A DNA stretch of 64,000 nucleotides from NCBI RefSeq assembly GCF_000317025.1, contig NC_019689.1, positions 2,271,501 through 2,335,500 on the forward strand. Direction: 5' to 3'. The notes under the pieces are model-generated. The model worked only from the letters and a program-made list of their open reading frames with translations. It searched no databases and was not told the origin of the DNA. The position numbers and the translations under genes were made by a program. Below, one piece after another: positions 29,215 through 38,772 of this stretch (positions are counted from its first letter, which is position 1; each line of letters opens with the position of its first letter). Source of the DNA: Pleurocapsa sp. PCC 7327. Its GTDB lineage: Bacteria; Cyanobacteriota; Cyanobacteriia; Cyanobacteriales; Microcystaceae.

Positions 29215-30273
29215 ATGACCATAGCAATGGGACGCGCGCAAGCACAGAGAGGATGGTTTGACGTCCTCGACGACTGGCTAAAGCGCGATCGCTTCGTCTT
29301 CATCGGCTGGTCCGGCTTACTGCTATTCCCCTGCGCCTACCTGGCACTAGGAGGATGGCTGACCGGAACCACCTTCGTCACATCTTGGTACACCCACGGA
29401 CTAGCCAGCTCCTACCTAGAGGGCTGCAACTTCCTGACGGTAGCCGTATCGACTCCCGCCGATGCCTTTGGGCACTCCCTATTATTCTTGTGGGGACCAG
29501 AAGCGCAAGGCAACTTCACCCGTTGGTGTCAAATCGGGGGCTTGTGGCCCTTTGTCGCCTTGCACGGAGCCTTTGGCTTAATCGGCTTCATGTTGCGGCA
29601 ATTTGAAATTGCCCGCTTGGTGGGAATCCGTCCCTACAACGCCATTGCCTTCAGCGCGCCGATAGCGGTGTTCGTGTCGGTTTTCTTAATGTATCCCCTC
29701 GGACAAAGTAGCTGGTTCTTTGCCCCCAGCTTTGGGGTAGCGGGAATCTTCCGCTTTATCTTATTTGTCCAAGGATTCCACAACTTCACCCTCAACCCGT
29801 TCCACATGATGGGAGTAGCCGGAGTATTAGGAGGAGCCTTACTGTGCGCCATTCACGGAGCCACAGTCGAGAACACCCTCTTCCAAGACTCAGACCAAGC
29901 CAATACCTTCAGAGCCTTCCAGCCAACCCAGGCAGAAGAAACCTACTCGATGGTAACGGCGAACCGATTCTGGTCGCAGATTTTCGGGATTGCCTTCTCC
30001 AACAAGCGCTGGCTGCACTTCTTCATGTTGTTCGTGCCAGTGACGGGATTGTGGATGGCCAGCATTGGCATCATAGGCATCGCCCTCAACCTGCGCGCCT
30101 ATGATTTCGTCTCCCAAGAATTGCGGGCGGCTGAAGACCCGGAATTCGAGACCTTCTACACCAAGAATATCTTGTTGAACGAGGGACTGCGGGCATGGAT
30201 GGCTCCGCAGGATCAGCCTCACGAGAATTTTGTCTTCCCTGAGGAGGTACTGCCACGTGGTAACGCTCTCTAA
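29215..30273 (+). CDS. psbD: Photosystem II reaction centre protein D2
   Basis: 352 residues, the exact usual length, and essentially canonical throughout. [20 protein letters not shown] opens the protein; [36 protein letters not shown] and [16 protein letters not shown] carry the pigment, quinone and iron ligands. D2 pairs with D1 to bind the special-pair chlorophylls, pheophytin, QA and non-haem iron in the thylakoid membrane. The 3' end overlaps psbC by 17 bases counting the stop codon. Confidence 0.99.
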   Translation: MTIAMGRAQAQRGWFDVLDDWLKRDRFVFIGWSGLLLFPCAYLALGGWLTGTTFVTSWYTHGLASSYLEGCNFLTVAVSTPADAFGHSLLFLWGPEAQGNFTRWCQIGGLWPFVALHGAFGLIGFMLRQFEIARLVGIRPYNAIAFSAPIAVFVSVFLMYPLGQSSWFFAPSFGVAGIFRFILFVQGFHNFTLNPFHMMGVAGVLGGALLCAIHGATVENTLFQDSDQANTFRAFQPTQAEETYSMVTANRFWSQIFGIAFSNKRWLHFFMLFVPVTGLWMASIGIIGIALNLRAYDFVSQELRAAEDPEFETFYTKNILLNEGLRAWMAPQDQPHENFVFPEEVLPRGNAL

Positions 30274-31642
30274 TACTTCGTATGCAGGCGGCGGTCGCGA
30301 CCTCAGTTCGACCGGTTTTGCCTGGTGGGCTGGTAATGCCCGTTTGATTAACCTTTCCGGTAAGCTGCTGGGCGCTCACGTCGCTCACGCTGGATTAATT
30401 GTTTTCTGGGCTGGTGCGATGACCTTGTTTGAGGTCGCTCACTTTACCCCAGAGAAGCCCATGTACGAACAGGGCTTGATTCTTCTCCCTCACCTGGCTA
30501 CTCTTGGCTGGGGTGTGGGACCTGGCGGTGAAGTCGTCGATACTTTCCCTTACTTTGTTGTCGGCGTACTTCATCTAATTTCTTCTGCCGTTCTTGGTTT
30601 TGGCGGGATTTATCACGCCCTTCGCGGCCCAGAAACCCTAGAAGAATATTCCAGCTTCTTTGGTTATGACTGGAAGGATAAGAACCAAATGACCAATATT
30701 ATTGGCTATCACCTTATCCTTCTCGGTTTCGGTGCCCTACTGTTAGTGTTCAAAGCCATGTTCTTTGGCGGCGTATACGACACCTGGGCACCTGGCGGTG
30801 GCGACGTTCGCGTCATCACTAACCCTACCCTCAATCCTGCCGTCATCTTTGGCTATCTCATCAAAGCTCCTTTTGGTGGAGAAGGCTGGATTATCAGCGT
30901 CGATAACATGGAAGATATTATTGGCGGTCACATTTGGGTTGGTTTGATTTGTATCGCTGGTGGAATTTGGCATATTCTGACCAAGCCTTTCGGTTGGGCA
31001 CGTCGCGCCTTCATCTGGTCTGGGGAAGCTTACCTTTCCTACAGCTTGGGTGCGCTGTCCCTGATGGGTTTCATTGCTTCTGTCTACGTCTGGTTCAATA
31101 ACACTGCTTATCCCAGTGAATTTTATGGACCAACTGGCATGGAAGCCTCTCAAGCGCAAGCTTTCACCTTCCTAGTGCGCGACCAGCGCTTGGGTGCTAA
31201 CATCGCCTCTGCTCAAGGTCCCACTGGTCTGGGTAAATACTTGATGCGTTCTCCCACTGGCGAAATTATCTTCGGCGGCGAGACAATGCGTTTCTGGGAT
31301 TTTCGCGGTCCATGGCTTGAGCCAATGCGCGGTCCCAACGGTCTTGACCTAGACAAGCTCAGAAATGACGTTCAACCCTGGCAAGTTCGTCGTGCTGCCG
31401 AGTATATGACTCATGCTCCTCTGGGTTCTTTGAACTCTGTGGGTGGCGTTATCACGGATGTTAACTCGTTTAACTATGTGTCTCCCCGTGCTTGGTTGGC
31501 AACGTCTCACTTCGTTTTGGGCTTCTTTTTCTTAGTCGGTCACCTCTGGCATGCCGGACGCGCTCGTGCGGCGGCGGCTGGCTTTGAGAAAGGGATCGAT
31601 CGCGAGACCGAACCGGTATTGGCTATGCCTGACCTTGACTAA
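30257..31642 (+). CDS. psbC: Photosystem II inner antenna protein CP43
   Basis: 461 residues from the GTG at 30257, the conserved cyanobacterial start that lies inside psbD and has GAGGAGGT at 30241-30248 before it; the longer upstream reading frame is merely the shadow of psbD. Six membrane helices, the large lumenal loop, and the manganese-cluster ligand motif [17 protein letters not shown] (Glu and Arg) are present. CP43 binds about 13 chlorophylls and helps ligate the oxygen-evolving cluster. The overlap with psbD implies translational coupling. Confidence 0.99.
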   Translation: MVTLSNTSYAGGGRDLSSTGFAWWAGNARLINLSGKLLGAHVAHAGLIVFWAGAMTLFEVAHFTPEKPMYEQGLILLPHLATLGWGVGPGGEVVDTFPYFVVGVLHLISSAVLGFGGIYHALRGPETLEEYSSFFGYDWKDKNQMTNIIGYHLILLGFGALLLVFKAMFFGGVYDTWAPGGGDVRVITNPTLNPAVIFGYLIKAPFGGEGWIISVDNMEDIIGGHIWVGLICIAGGIWHILTKPFGWARRAFIWSGEAYLSYSLGALSLMGFIASVYVWFNNTAYPSEFYGPTGMEASQAQAFTFLVRDQRLGANIASAQGPTGLGKYLMRSPTGEIIFGGETMRFWDFRGPWLEPMRGPNGLDLDKLRNDVQPWQVRRAAEYMTHAPLGSLNSVGGVITDVNSFNYVSPRAWLATSHFVLGFFFLVGHLWHAGRARAAAAGFEKGIDRETEPVLAMPDLD

Positions 31643-31666
31643 TTTGAGCAATTAGGATAGCTTATT

Positions 31667-31702
31667 TTCCCACGGCGGATGTTCCGCCGTGGGAATTTTT
31701 TT
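31667..31702 (+). terminator. Rho-independent terminator of psbDC
   Basis: A perfect 13-base stem TTCCCACGGCGGA / TCCGCCGTGGGAA with a TGT loop, followed by seven T. It ends 60 bases after the psbC stop. Confidence 0.95.
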
Positions 31703-32184
31703 ATATTTTTTTAATTCTTTTTTTATGGGGTTAGATCGGTTATGCCACATTTAATTTGCAGACAAGAAATAGGCAAGAATCCTACTAATAATATATTTCT
31801 TATCTGTAAATTTTGAAGTTTTAATTTTTAATTTTAAGTGATACAGAAACAATGAAATAAATTAGTCTAAAATCGAGCGATTGCTTAAATTTAGTTAATA
31901 CTAATCGAGTAAGATTGAAGCAGAGAGATCCGCTTATACGGATGTCAAAGCTATCTGTTTATTGTGGGCTTGTCAAGTTTAATAATCTTGAGGGATCGGA
32001 ATCAAGGCTAAAAAAAGTAGGTGGTTGGGTCGCTCGTCAACGATCGCAAGATTTTCTCTATTTATGTCAGCTTGGTTGTTATTCATCCATGTGGAAGTAA
32101 CTATTCTCAACTTCTAACTTCTTAACGCAAATAAGTAAGGCTGTCCGTCTGCTAAGCCTTCAATTCCTCGCTGGAGTTTGCCCT
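31703..32184. other. Gene-free spacer between psbC and the receiver protein
   Basis: AT-rich 5' half, no convincing coding region; a 61-codon frame at 31915-32100 starts without ribosome site and shows no family resemblance. No hairpin beyond the psbC terminator stood out. Confidence 0.5.
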
Positions 32185-32928
32185 ATGATTCGCGTGCTTA
32201 TCGTTGACGATCAGAAAACAATTCATGAAGTTTTGAAGAGCTACTTAGAAGCCGAACCAGATATAAAAATAGTTGGATTTGCTGTGGACGGTCAAGTAGC
32301 TCTTCAGTTGGTAGAAGAACTCAAGCCCGATCTCGTCCTGATGGATCTTGACATGCCGGTCATGGATGGATTGACAGCCACCAAAATCATCTCTGAGCGA
32401 TTTGTTACCACTAAAGTGTTAATTTTTACCGTTCAGGATGATGATAACTATCTCTATGGAGCTTTACAGGCAGGTGCCAAGGGCTATTTTCTCAAGACTA
32501 CTTCAGCTAAAGAATTAGTAAGTGCCATTCGACACGTTCATCAAGGATATTTTCACCTCGGGCTGGATTTGATTGAGAAATATATCTACAAAATTTTGAA
32601 CTTGTCATCTAATTTAAATGAGATCTATCAGCTCAATAAAAGGCTGGATTTACATGAAAAAGAAATGACAAGATTAAACAATCAGTTGAAGAATATACAG
32701 ATAAAAATAGAGCAAGTTATCGATAAAGATTTGGGTAAAATTCTGAAAGAAAATAGAGATTTATTTGGTCAGGATACGAAAATAGAATTTAGGCTTGATA
32801 GCCTCAACCAGCATATACACACATTAGAAAAAAGAAAGAACGTTCACATTAGATTTATCTGGATGTATCCTTTGGTTCTGAGTGTTCTAAACATTGTATT
32901 AATTAGCTTGCTCTTGAGGCAGAATTAG
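32185..32928 (+). CDS. Receiver-domain protein with coiled coil and C-terminal membrane anchor
   Basis: 247 residues. Residues 1-125 are a complete CheY-like receiver: acidic pair in IVDDQ, phospho-Asp54 in LVLMDLDMPVMDG, Thr in LIFTVQDDD and Lys in GYFLKTTSA. Instead of a DNA-binding domain there follows about 80 residues with strong coiled-coil character (NKRLDLHEKEMTRLNNQLKN and onward) and a single hydrophobic segment FIWMYPLVLSVLNIVLISLLL at the very end. It should therefore sit on a membrane as a tail-anchored receiver. No histidine kinase is adjacent. Function unknown. Confidence 0.85.
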   Translation: MIRVLIVDDQKTIHEVLKSYLEAEPDIKIVGFAVDGQVALQLVEELKPDLVLMDLDMPVMDGLTATKIISERFVTTKVLIFTVQDDDNYLYGALQAGAKGYFLKTTSAKELVSAIRHVHQGYFHLGLDLIEKYIYKILNLSSNLNEIYQLNKRLDLHEKEMTRLNNQLKNIQIKIEQVIDKDLGKILKENRDLFGQDTKIEFRLDSLNQHIHTLEKRKNVHIRFIWMYPLVLSVLNIVLISLLLRQN

Positions 32929-32987
32929 CCAGATAAGGCGATCGCCACTTGACCGATCGATCTAAAAGGCGATCGCGATGATAGCGA

Positions 32988-34289
32988 TTACAGACTAGAT
33001 AAAACTTCTCTCGCCGCTGCCAAAGTGCGATCGATATCTTCATCCGTATGCGCCAAGGAAGTAAATCCCGCCTCGAATTGAGATGGTGCCAGATAAACGC
33101 CGCGCTCTAGCATGCCTCGATGGAAGCGGCTAAACTTAACGAGGTCAGACTTTTTCGCATCCTCGTAGTTGTGAACTGGCTCTCCGGTAAAAAACATGCC
33201 GAACATGCCGCTAATTTGACCGCCATAGACTTCGTGTCCGGCTTCTTGAGCAATTTGCAGCAAGCCATTAGTCAGTTTTTTGGTAATCCGATCCAAATAT
33301 TCGTAAGTTCCCGGCTTTTGCAGTAACTCTAAGGTTTTAATCCCAGCCGTCATCGCTAGGGGATTGCCAGAAAGGGTTCCCGCTTGATACATTGGACCAG
33401 ATGGGGCGACCATTGCCATGATATCTTTCCGTCCGCCATAAGCACCGACGGGCAAACCGCCGCCAATCACTTTGCCCAACGTCGTCAAATCCGGCGTAAC
33501 GCCAAACCTTTCTTGCGCCCCGCCGTAGGCAATGCGAAAGCCTGTCATTACCTCATCGAAAACAAGCAAGGCTCCATATTCGCGGGTGATTTCCCGCAAC
33601 CCTTCTAAAAACCCCGCATCGGGCGGAATAAAACCAGCATTGCCGACGACTGGCTCTAAAATTACCCCAGCAATGCGATCGGGATTTTCGGCAAACAATG
33701 CCTTGACTGCTTCTAGATCGTTGTAGGGAGCCGTTAAAGTATTGCTGGTCGTCGTTTTAGGAACGCCTGGAGAATCCGGCAAACCCAGAGTAGCCACCCC
33801 CGATCCTGCCTTGACCAGAAACATATCCGCGTGACCGTGATAGCAGCCTTCAAATTTGACGATCGCGTCGCGTCCGGTAAAAGCGCGCATCAGGCGCAGC
33901 ACGGACATGCAGGCTTCGGTGCCAGAATTGACGAAGCGCACCATTTCGATGCTGGGAACCGCTTCGATAACCATTTCGGCGAGAAGGTTTTCCTGCACCG
34001 AGGGCGCGCCAAAACTGGTTCCTTTTTCTAGGGCTTCGTGAAGGGCAGCAATGACATCGGGATGAGCGTGACCGCAAATAGCCGGTCCCCAAGTGCCTAC
34101 ATAATCAACGTACTGGTTGCCATCTACATCATAAATATATGCACCTTTGACGCGATCGAACACGATGGGTTGTCCGCCAACAGATTTAAACGCTCGCACG
34201 GGAGAACTAACCCCACCAGGCATTAACTTTTGGGCGGCGGCAAAAATCTCTTCCGATCTCGTGGTTTTAAAGGAAGTCGCGTTAACCAA
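32988..34289 (-). CDS. hemL: Glutamate-1-semialdehyde 2,1-aminomutase
   Basis: 433 residues, usual length. [16 protein letters not shown] opens the enzyme, [20 protein letters not shown] binds the PLP phosphate, [19 protein letters not shown] has the Asp that holds the pyridine nitrogen and [18 protein letters not shown] carries the Schiff-base Lys. It makes 5-aminolevulinate, the first committed tetrapyrrole precursor for chlorophyll, haem and bilins. Transcribed as a single gene. Confidence 0.98.
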   Translation of the reverse strand: MVNATSFKTTRSEEIFAAAQKLMPGGVSSPVRAFKSVGGQPIVFDRVKGAYIYDVDGNQYVDYVGTWGPAICGHAHPDVIAALHEALEKGTSFGAPSVQENLLAEMVIEAVPSIEMVRFVNSGTEACMSVLRLMRAFTGRDAIVKFEGCYHGHADMFLVKAGSGVATLGLPDSPGVPKTTTSNTLTAPYNDLEAVKALFAENPDRIAGVILEPVVGNAGFIPPDAGFLEGLREITREYGALLVFDEVMTGFRIAYGGAQERFGVTPDLTTLGKVIGGGLPVGAYGGRKDIMAMVAPSGPMYQAGTLSGNPLAMTAGIKTLELLQKPGTYEYLDRITKKLTNGLLQIAQEAGHEVYGGQISGMFGMFFTGEPVHNYEDAKKSDLVKFSRFHRGMLERGVYLAPSQFEAGFTSLAHTDEDIDRTLAAAREVLSSL

Positions 34290-34463
34290 TACTTTCTCCT
34301 TTTTTTATAGTAGGGGTTGTCGATCTGTCTTTTGGAGCAGACATGAAGGCGACTATAGATTTATTGCACGATCTATTATCCTACGCTATTACAAACGAGA
34401 CCGATTCTGAATATAAAAATTCGCGATCGCCTTCGTCAATAAAAACAAAATTAAGATTGGGAT

Positions 34464-35336
34464 TTAGCCAGTCCGACCGTAACTTTGAACGGTATTGTGC
34501 AATAACATTGCCACCGTCATCGGTCCTACGCCGCCAGGAACGGGAGTAATATAGCGAGCTACTTCAGCGACAGCATCAAAATTCACATCTCCCACCAAGC
34601 GCGATTCCCCATTGGCACCGACGACGCGGTTGATTCCCACATCGACTACAACTGCACCGGGTTTGACCATATCGGCACCGATCGTTTCTTGTCGTCCAAT
34701 AGCGGTTACGAGAATATCTGCTTGGCGAACGACACTCGCTAAATCTTGGGTACGGGAATGGGCAATTGTCACCGTTGCGTTCTCTTCGAGCAACATTAGC
34801 GCCAGCGGTTTGCCAACCAGGATACTGCGCCCAACCATAACCGCTTGTTTGCCTTTCAACTCGATCTCATACTCCTGCAACAGACGTATGACTCCTGCTG
34901 GCGTACAGCTACGCAAACCCGGTTCCGAACGTACCAGTCGCCCTAAATTAACTGGATGCAATCCATCCACATCTTTATCGGGATGAATTTTATATAACAA
35001 AGCATTGGAGTCTAAATGTTCGGGCAGGGGCAACTGAACGAGAATCCCATCGACTCGTTCGTCTCGATTGAGTTCATCAATAACTTGCTCTAGTTCTTGT
35101 TGAGAGGTTTGAGTCGGAAAATGACGACCGAATGAGGCGATTCCCACATTCTTGCAAGCGCGTTCTTTACCTCGCACGTAGGCAGCACTGGCAGGATTAT
35201 CTCCTACCATGAGTACGGCTAATCCTGGGGGTCGTCCGATTTGAGGTTCCAGAGTTTGAATGCGTTCTTTCAGTTGCGACTGAATTTTTTGCGCTAGGGC
35301 CTTACCATCAAGAATTTGAGCTGTTTGAGCGGGCAT
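34464..35336 (-). CDS. folD: Bifunctional methylenetetrahydrofolate dehydrogenase/cyclohydrolase
   Basis: 290 residues. The catalytic Tyr-Lys pair is in [20 protein letters not shown], the substrate Asp region in [14 protein letters not shown] and [12 protein letters not shown], the nucleotide-binding loop in [14 protein letters not shown] and the C-terminal signature in [16 protein letters not shown]. It interconverts methylene-, methenyl- and formyl-tetrahydrofolate in the cytosol. Divergent from the gene at 35430 across a 93-base spacer. Confidence 0.98.
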   Translation of the reverse strand: MPAQTAQILDGKALAQKIQSQLKERIQTLEPQIGRPPGLAVLMVGDNPASAAYVRGKERACKNVGIASFGRHFPTQTSQQELEQVIDELNRDERVDGILVQLPLPEHLDSNALLYKIHPDKDVDGLHPVNLGRLVRSEPGLRSCTPAGVIRLLQEYEIELKGKQAVMVGRSILVGKPLALMLLEENATVTIAHSRTQDLASVVRQADILVTAIGRQETIGADMVKPGAVVVDVGINRVVGANGESRLVGDVNFDAVAEVARYITPVPGGVGPMTVAMLLHNTVQSYGRTG

Positions 35337-35429
35337 CGAGTGTAGCAGATCGAGAATGAGTTTGAGAGATGGAACTACGATCGTCCAATCTCTATCTTAG
35401 TTGGATATGATGTTTCCAGATGTCATTGA

Positions 35430-35882
35430 ATGGGTAGGGAAATGGGATCTCAAAAGCCGAGTCGCTGGCAGGGTAGTTTGTTGCCATTATTAGTAGGCAT
35501 AGGACTCATCGGTTGCGGTCGTACGGGCGATCTAATCGCTCTTTCAAATTCTTCCGCAATCTCGATTAGCGAGCTACAGCAACATCAAAAAGAGTCTGAG
35601 GTTGTCTATCTTAAAGGAATAGTCGGCGATCGCGTTCCGTTTTTAGGCAGTGGCGCTTATCAATTGCAAGACCGAACGGGCGCGGTTTGGGTGATGACCC
35701 AAAAAGAACTCCCCTCTCAAGGAGACGAGATAGCCATTAAAGGACAAATCAAACACGAACCGATCGCGATTGGAGAACAAGAATCTCAAGAGATGTACGT
35801 TGTAGAACTCGAAAAATTGGAACGCCGCTCTCAGTCTCGATCCCGACAACCCGCTGGCACTCCCCCATCGACTGACAAGTAG
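35430..35882 (+). CDS. Small putative lipoprotein with OB-fold-like domain
   Basis: 150 residues. LLPLLVGIGLIGCGRTGD near residue 30 is a hydrophobic stretch ending in a lipobox-like LIGCG, so the mature protein may be lipid-anchored at the Cys. The middle (VVYLKGIVGDRVPFLGSGAYQLQDRTGAVWVMT, shown here only as its key runs VVYLKGIVGD and GAYQLQDRTGAVWV) resembles the beta strands of stand-alone bacterial OB-fold proteins. The tail is rich in Ser, Arg and Pro. It stops two bases before the Nudix gene, implying co-transcription. Function unknown. Confidence 0.7.
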   Translation: MGREMGSQKPSRWQGSLLPLLVGIGLIGCGRTGDLIALSNSSAISISELQQHQKESEVVYLKGIVGDRVPFLGSGAYQLQDRTGAVWVMTQKELPSQGDEIAIKGQIKHEPIAIGEQESQEMYVVELEKLERRSQSRSRQPAGTPPSTDK

Positions 35883-35883
35883 C

Positions 35884-36318
35884 ATGATAACCCAGAGACC
35901 TATCAACGTAGCTCTGGCGATTCTCTACCAAGATGGCAAATTTTTAATGCAGTTGCGGGATGATAAACTGGGAATCCCCTATCCCGGACATTGGGGGTTG
36001 TTTGGCGGTCATCTGGAACCGGGAGAGTCGCCAGAAGAAGGCTTGAAGCGAGAGATCCTCGAAGAAATCGAGTACGCCATCGCTCGACCGATCGCGTTTG
36101 GCTGCTACGGCGATCCGAAAGTCATTCGCCACGTTTACCATGCCCTGCTAACCGTTCCCCTCGATTGCCTCGCGTTGCGGGAAGGGTGGGATTTTGCTTT
36201 ACTGCCGCCAGAGGCAATTCGCCAGGGTCGTTACTATTCGGCGAAAGCAAGGGAAATTCGTTCGTTGGGCGAGATTCACCAGCGAATTTTACTCGATTTT
36301 TTCCAAGCAGAATTATAG
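35884..36318 (+). CDS. Nudix hydrolase
   Basis: 144 residues. The Nudix box is GGHLEPGESPEEGLKREILE followed by EIEY: G-x5-E-x7-RE-I-x-EE is intact, while the usual Gly near the end is Glu. Members hydrolyse nucleoside diphosphates linked to another moiety; the substrate cannot be read from the box. The gene starts one base after the stop of the lipoprotein gene. Confidence 0.93.
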   Translation: MITQRPINVALAILYQDGKFLMQLRDDKLGIPYPGHWGLFGGHLEPGESPEEGLKREILEEIEYAIARPIAFGCYGDPKVIRHVYHALLTVPLDCLALREGWDFALLPPEAIRQGRYYSAKAREIRSLGEIHQRILLDFFQAEL

Positions 36319-36436
36319 TGGATTAAGGAGCTAGGAACTCGATCGTTGCCGTTAGAATTTAGCCGTTCGAGACCGACGGGCAAAACCATGGCTCTGGCTA
36401 GTTCCTGTCTCTTGTAACCGCACAAAACGCTGTTCT

Positions 36437-37798
36437 ATGAAACAATTTCCCAGATTGTCCTGTTTGTGTCAAAAACTTCTATTTGGAGGAGCGATCGCTA
36501 CTCTAGCCGTTGGATCTTTGCTAGCGCCAGCCTCCAGTTCCTCGTCGCTGCCAACTCCCTCGCGAGAGCGTTCCGAAACTCAAGAAAAGCCCTCTAATAC
36601 CTTAGACAATAGTCCCAAAGCCGTTGTCGATGAAGTTTGGCAACTGGTTAACAGCGAATTTGTAGACAAAGAGTTTAATCACCGCGATTGGCAAAAAAAG
36701 CGACAAGAGTTGCTGAGTAGGGACTATGCCAACCCAAAACAAGCATATAAAGCCATCCAGGACGCACTACAAGAATTAGGCGACCCCTACACTCGCTTTC
36801 TTGCCCCGGATGAATTCAAGATGTTGACCAGTCAAACCTCCGGAGAATTTACGGGCGTGGGCTTGCGGCTGGCAGTCGATAAGCGAACCAGCGACCTGAT
36901 CGTCATCGAACCAATTAAAAATTCTCCTGCTATGAAAGCAGGGATTAAACCAGGTGACAGAATTTTAAGAATTAATGGCAAACCGACTGCTTTGATGAGC
37001 CTGGAAGAAGCATCAAAAGAACTAGAAGGCGAAGTCGGCTCCCAAGTCAACCTGCAAGTAGCTCAAAAGGACAAAGGAATTGTTGACGTATCGCTGACTC
37101 GCGTCGAGATGGAAGTTCCGTCGGTCAGCTATAATCTCAGACAAGAGGGTCAGATTAAGGTTGGCTATATCAAAATTGACGATTTCAGCTCCCATGCGGC
37201 AGAGCAAACCAAGCAGGCGATCGAAGACCTGGGCAAACAACAAGTAAAAGGATATGTTCTGGACTTGCGGGGCAATCCAGGCGGACTGCTGTTTGCCAGC
37301 GTGGATATCGCGCGGATGTGGATGGAAAAAGGCGATATCGTGCATATCATCGATCGCCAGGGCGGCGATCGCAAAACCTCAGCCAACGGCACGGCGTTGA
37401 CCAATCTTCCTCTTGTCGTCCTAGTAGATGACCGTTCGGCGAGTGCCAGCGAGATCCTAGCCGGGGCACTCAAAGAAAATAAACGAGCTACTGTAGTCGG
37501 AACTACTACTTATGGCAAAGGAACGGTGCAATCCGTCCACGAACTCTCCGATGGGTCGGGTTTAGCCGTGACGGTGGCGCGTTACTATCCGCCCAGCATG
37601 ACCGACATCAATCACAAGGGCATCAAGCCAGATATTAATCTAGACTTGACCATGGAGCAACAACTACGTCTGAAAAACGATCCATCGCTGATGGGAACGG
37701 GTGCCGATCCTCACTACGAACGAGCAGTTAGCGTTCTGAGAACCCACAATCTCAGTCGAAATAATCCTTCATCGCCCCAACCGATGAGCAGTCGCTAG
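36437..37798 (+). CDS. C-terminal processing peptidase (S41, Ctp family)
   Basis: 453 residues. A signal peptide spans about 1-33; the PDZ domain is about 128-225 (SGEFTGVGLRLAV, AGIKPGDRILRING); the catalytic Ser336 lies in DDRSASASEILAG and Lys361 in TTYGKGTVQS. The enzyme trims C-terminal tails of proteins in the lumen or periplasm. CtpA matures the D1 protein; this sequence reads more like the CtpB/CtpC paralogues than CtpA (for example YTRFLAPDEFKML), so I do not assign D1 processing to it. Confidence 0.95.
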   Translation: MKQFPRLSCLCQKLLFGGAIATLAVGSLLAPASSSSSLPTPSRERSETQEKPSNTLDNSPKAVVDEVWQLVNSEFVDKEFNHRDWQKKRQELLSRDYANPKQAYKAIQDALQELGDPYTRFLAPDEFKMLTSQTSGEFTGVGLRLAVDKRTSDLIVIEPIKNSPAMKAGIKPGDRILRINGKPTALMSLEEASKELEGEVGSQVNLQVAQKDKGIVDVSLTRVEMEVPSVSYNLRQEGQIKVGYIKIDDFSSHAAEQTKQAIEDLGKQQVKGYVLDLRGNPGGLLFASVDIARMWMEKGDIVHIIDRQGGDRKTSANGTALTNLPLVVLVDDRSASASEILAGALKENKRATVVGTTTYGKGTVQSVHELSDGSGLAVTVARYYPPSMTDINHKGIKPDINLDLTMEQQLRLKNDPSLMGTGADPHYERAVSVLRTHNLSRNNPSSPQPMSSR

Positions 37799-37825
37799 GA
37801 AAAAGTCGGATTCTCAGGACAAAGT

Positions 37826-38530
37826 TCAAAGGGCGCGCTCGCTCGAACTGGGGATGGCGGAGCAAGGAATTATTATCTGAGTGGGCGTATCCTCATTCAA
37901 GATCTCGTCTTCATCAAAAAGAGCTTCATTTGAGGGATCTTCAATGATGGTTTGCGCCTCCAAGATGTTTTCGAGCAAAACCTCCTTCTCCGACATCTCC
38001 TCAGTCAAGGTATCTTCGGTCAAAGTATCGCTTGCGCCGCTTGAGCGATCGCAGCGGATGTAATTTTCTGGATAGCTTTGTGTAAACGGAGATTCCGACT
38101 GGCGATCGGGACACAAATATTTCAAGAAAAATTCTAGGGTAGTCGGTTTGAGCCATCCTTTGAGGACTGCTAGCGCCCCCAATCGCAATCCGATCTGTCC
38201 TTGTTCGGAAAGCAGTAGGTGAATCTGTTCTTCATCTAACAATCCCGCTGCCCTGAGATAGTAGCCTAGCGGCATTTGCTGTTTCTGCTGGAGTAGGGCG
38301 GGCCACTGCTGGACGAAGAAGTCAGCCGTTTCCTGTTTGAGCCATCCTCTTAACGCCAAGATTTCTCCAATTCTGAGATCTCGATAGCAAGTTTGATCTT
38401 GCAGCGCTAGCTCGATCTGCGAGGCTGACACCAGATCGGCTTCTTGCAAAATGTTGCCTAACGGCTTGCTAGAAGGTAACTGGGGTACAATAATGCAAGG
38501 CTCAGAGACGATAAGACGAGTTTCGGACAT
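37826..38530 (-). CDS. Hypothetical protein with two MshEN-like repeats
   Basis: 234 residues from the ATG at 38530 (a GTG 9 bases upstream is also possible). Two or three similar blocks are visible: LGNILQEADLVSASQIELAL...RIGEILALRGWLKQETADFF, then LGYYLRAAGLLDEEQIHLLL...RLGALAVLKGWLKPTTLEFF. This LGxxLxxxGLxxxxQIxxAL pattern is that of the N-terminal domain of type II/IV secretion ATPases (MshEN), which in some proteins binds c-di-GMP. The C-terminal third is acidic and low-complexity, with DTLTEDTLTEE. No ATPase domain is present. Function unknown. Confidence 0.65.
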   Translation of the reverse strand: MSETRLIVSEPCIIVPQLPSSKPLGNILQEADLVSASQIELALQDQTCYRDLRIGEILALRGWLKQETADFFVQQWPALLQQKQQMPLGYYLRAAGLLDEEQIHLLLSEQGQIGLRLGALAVLKGWLKPTTLEFFLKYLCPDRQSESPFTQSYPENYIRCDRSSGASDTLTEDTLTEEMSEKEVLLENILEAQTIIEDPSNEALFDEDEILNEDTPTQIIIPCSAIPSSSERAL

Positions 38531-38772
38531 ACAAAACACCAGAGTAGACCTTGGGGCAAGGCTTCAAAATTATTTTTCCCACTTCTTAAGAAAATCTTAT
38601 CTTTGAGAAACCGTCAGAGGAGCGATCGCGATCGTTATCTAGGTGCGATCTCAAGCGCGATCGCCGCTTTTCTATCTTTAAAAGCTTCTCAAGAGGCTAG
38701 ATCTGCTCGATGATGCTTGATAATCTAGATCGAGCATCGATAGGAAACGAAATGTGAGGAGGAAAGGCAGTC

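Noticed and set aside
30230-30256. Upstream extension of psbC
   Set aside because: It lies inside psbD and the conserved GTG start with its GAGGAGGT site is at 30257.
31915-32100. 61-codon frame between psbC and the receiver gene
   Set aside because: No ribosome site, no family resemblance, and no typical amino-acid composition.
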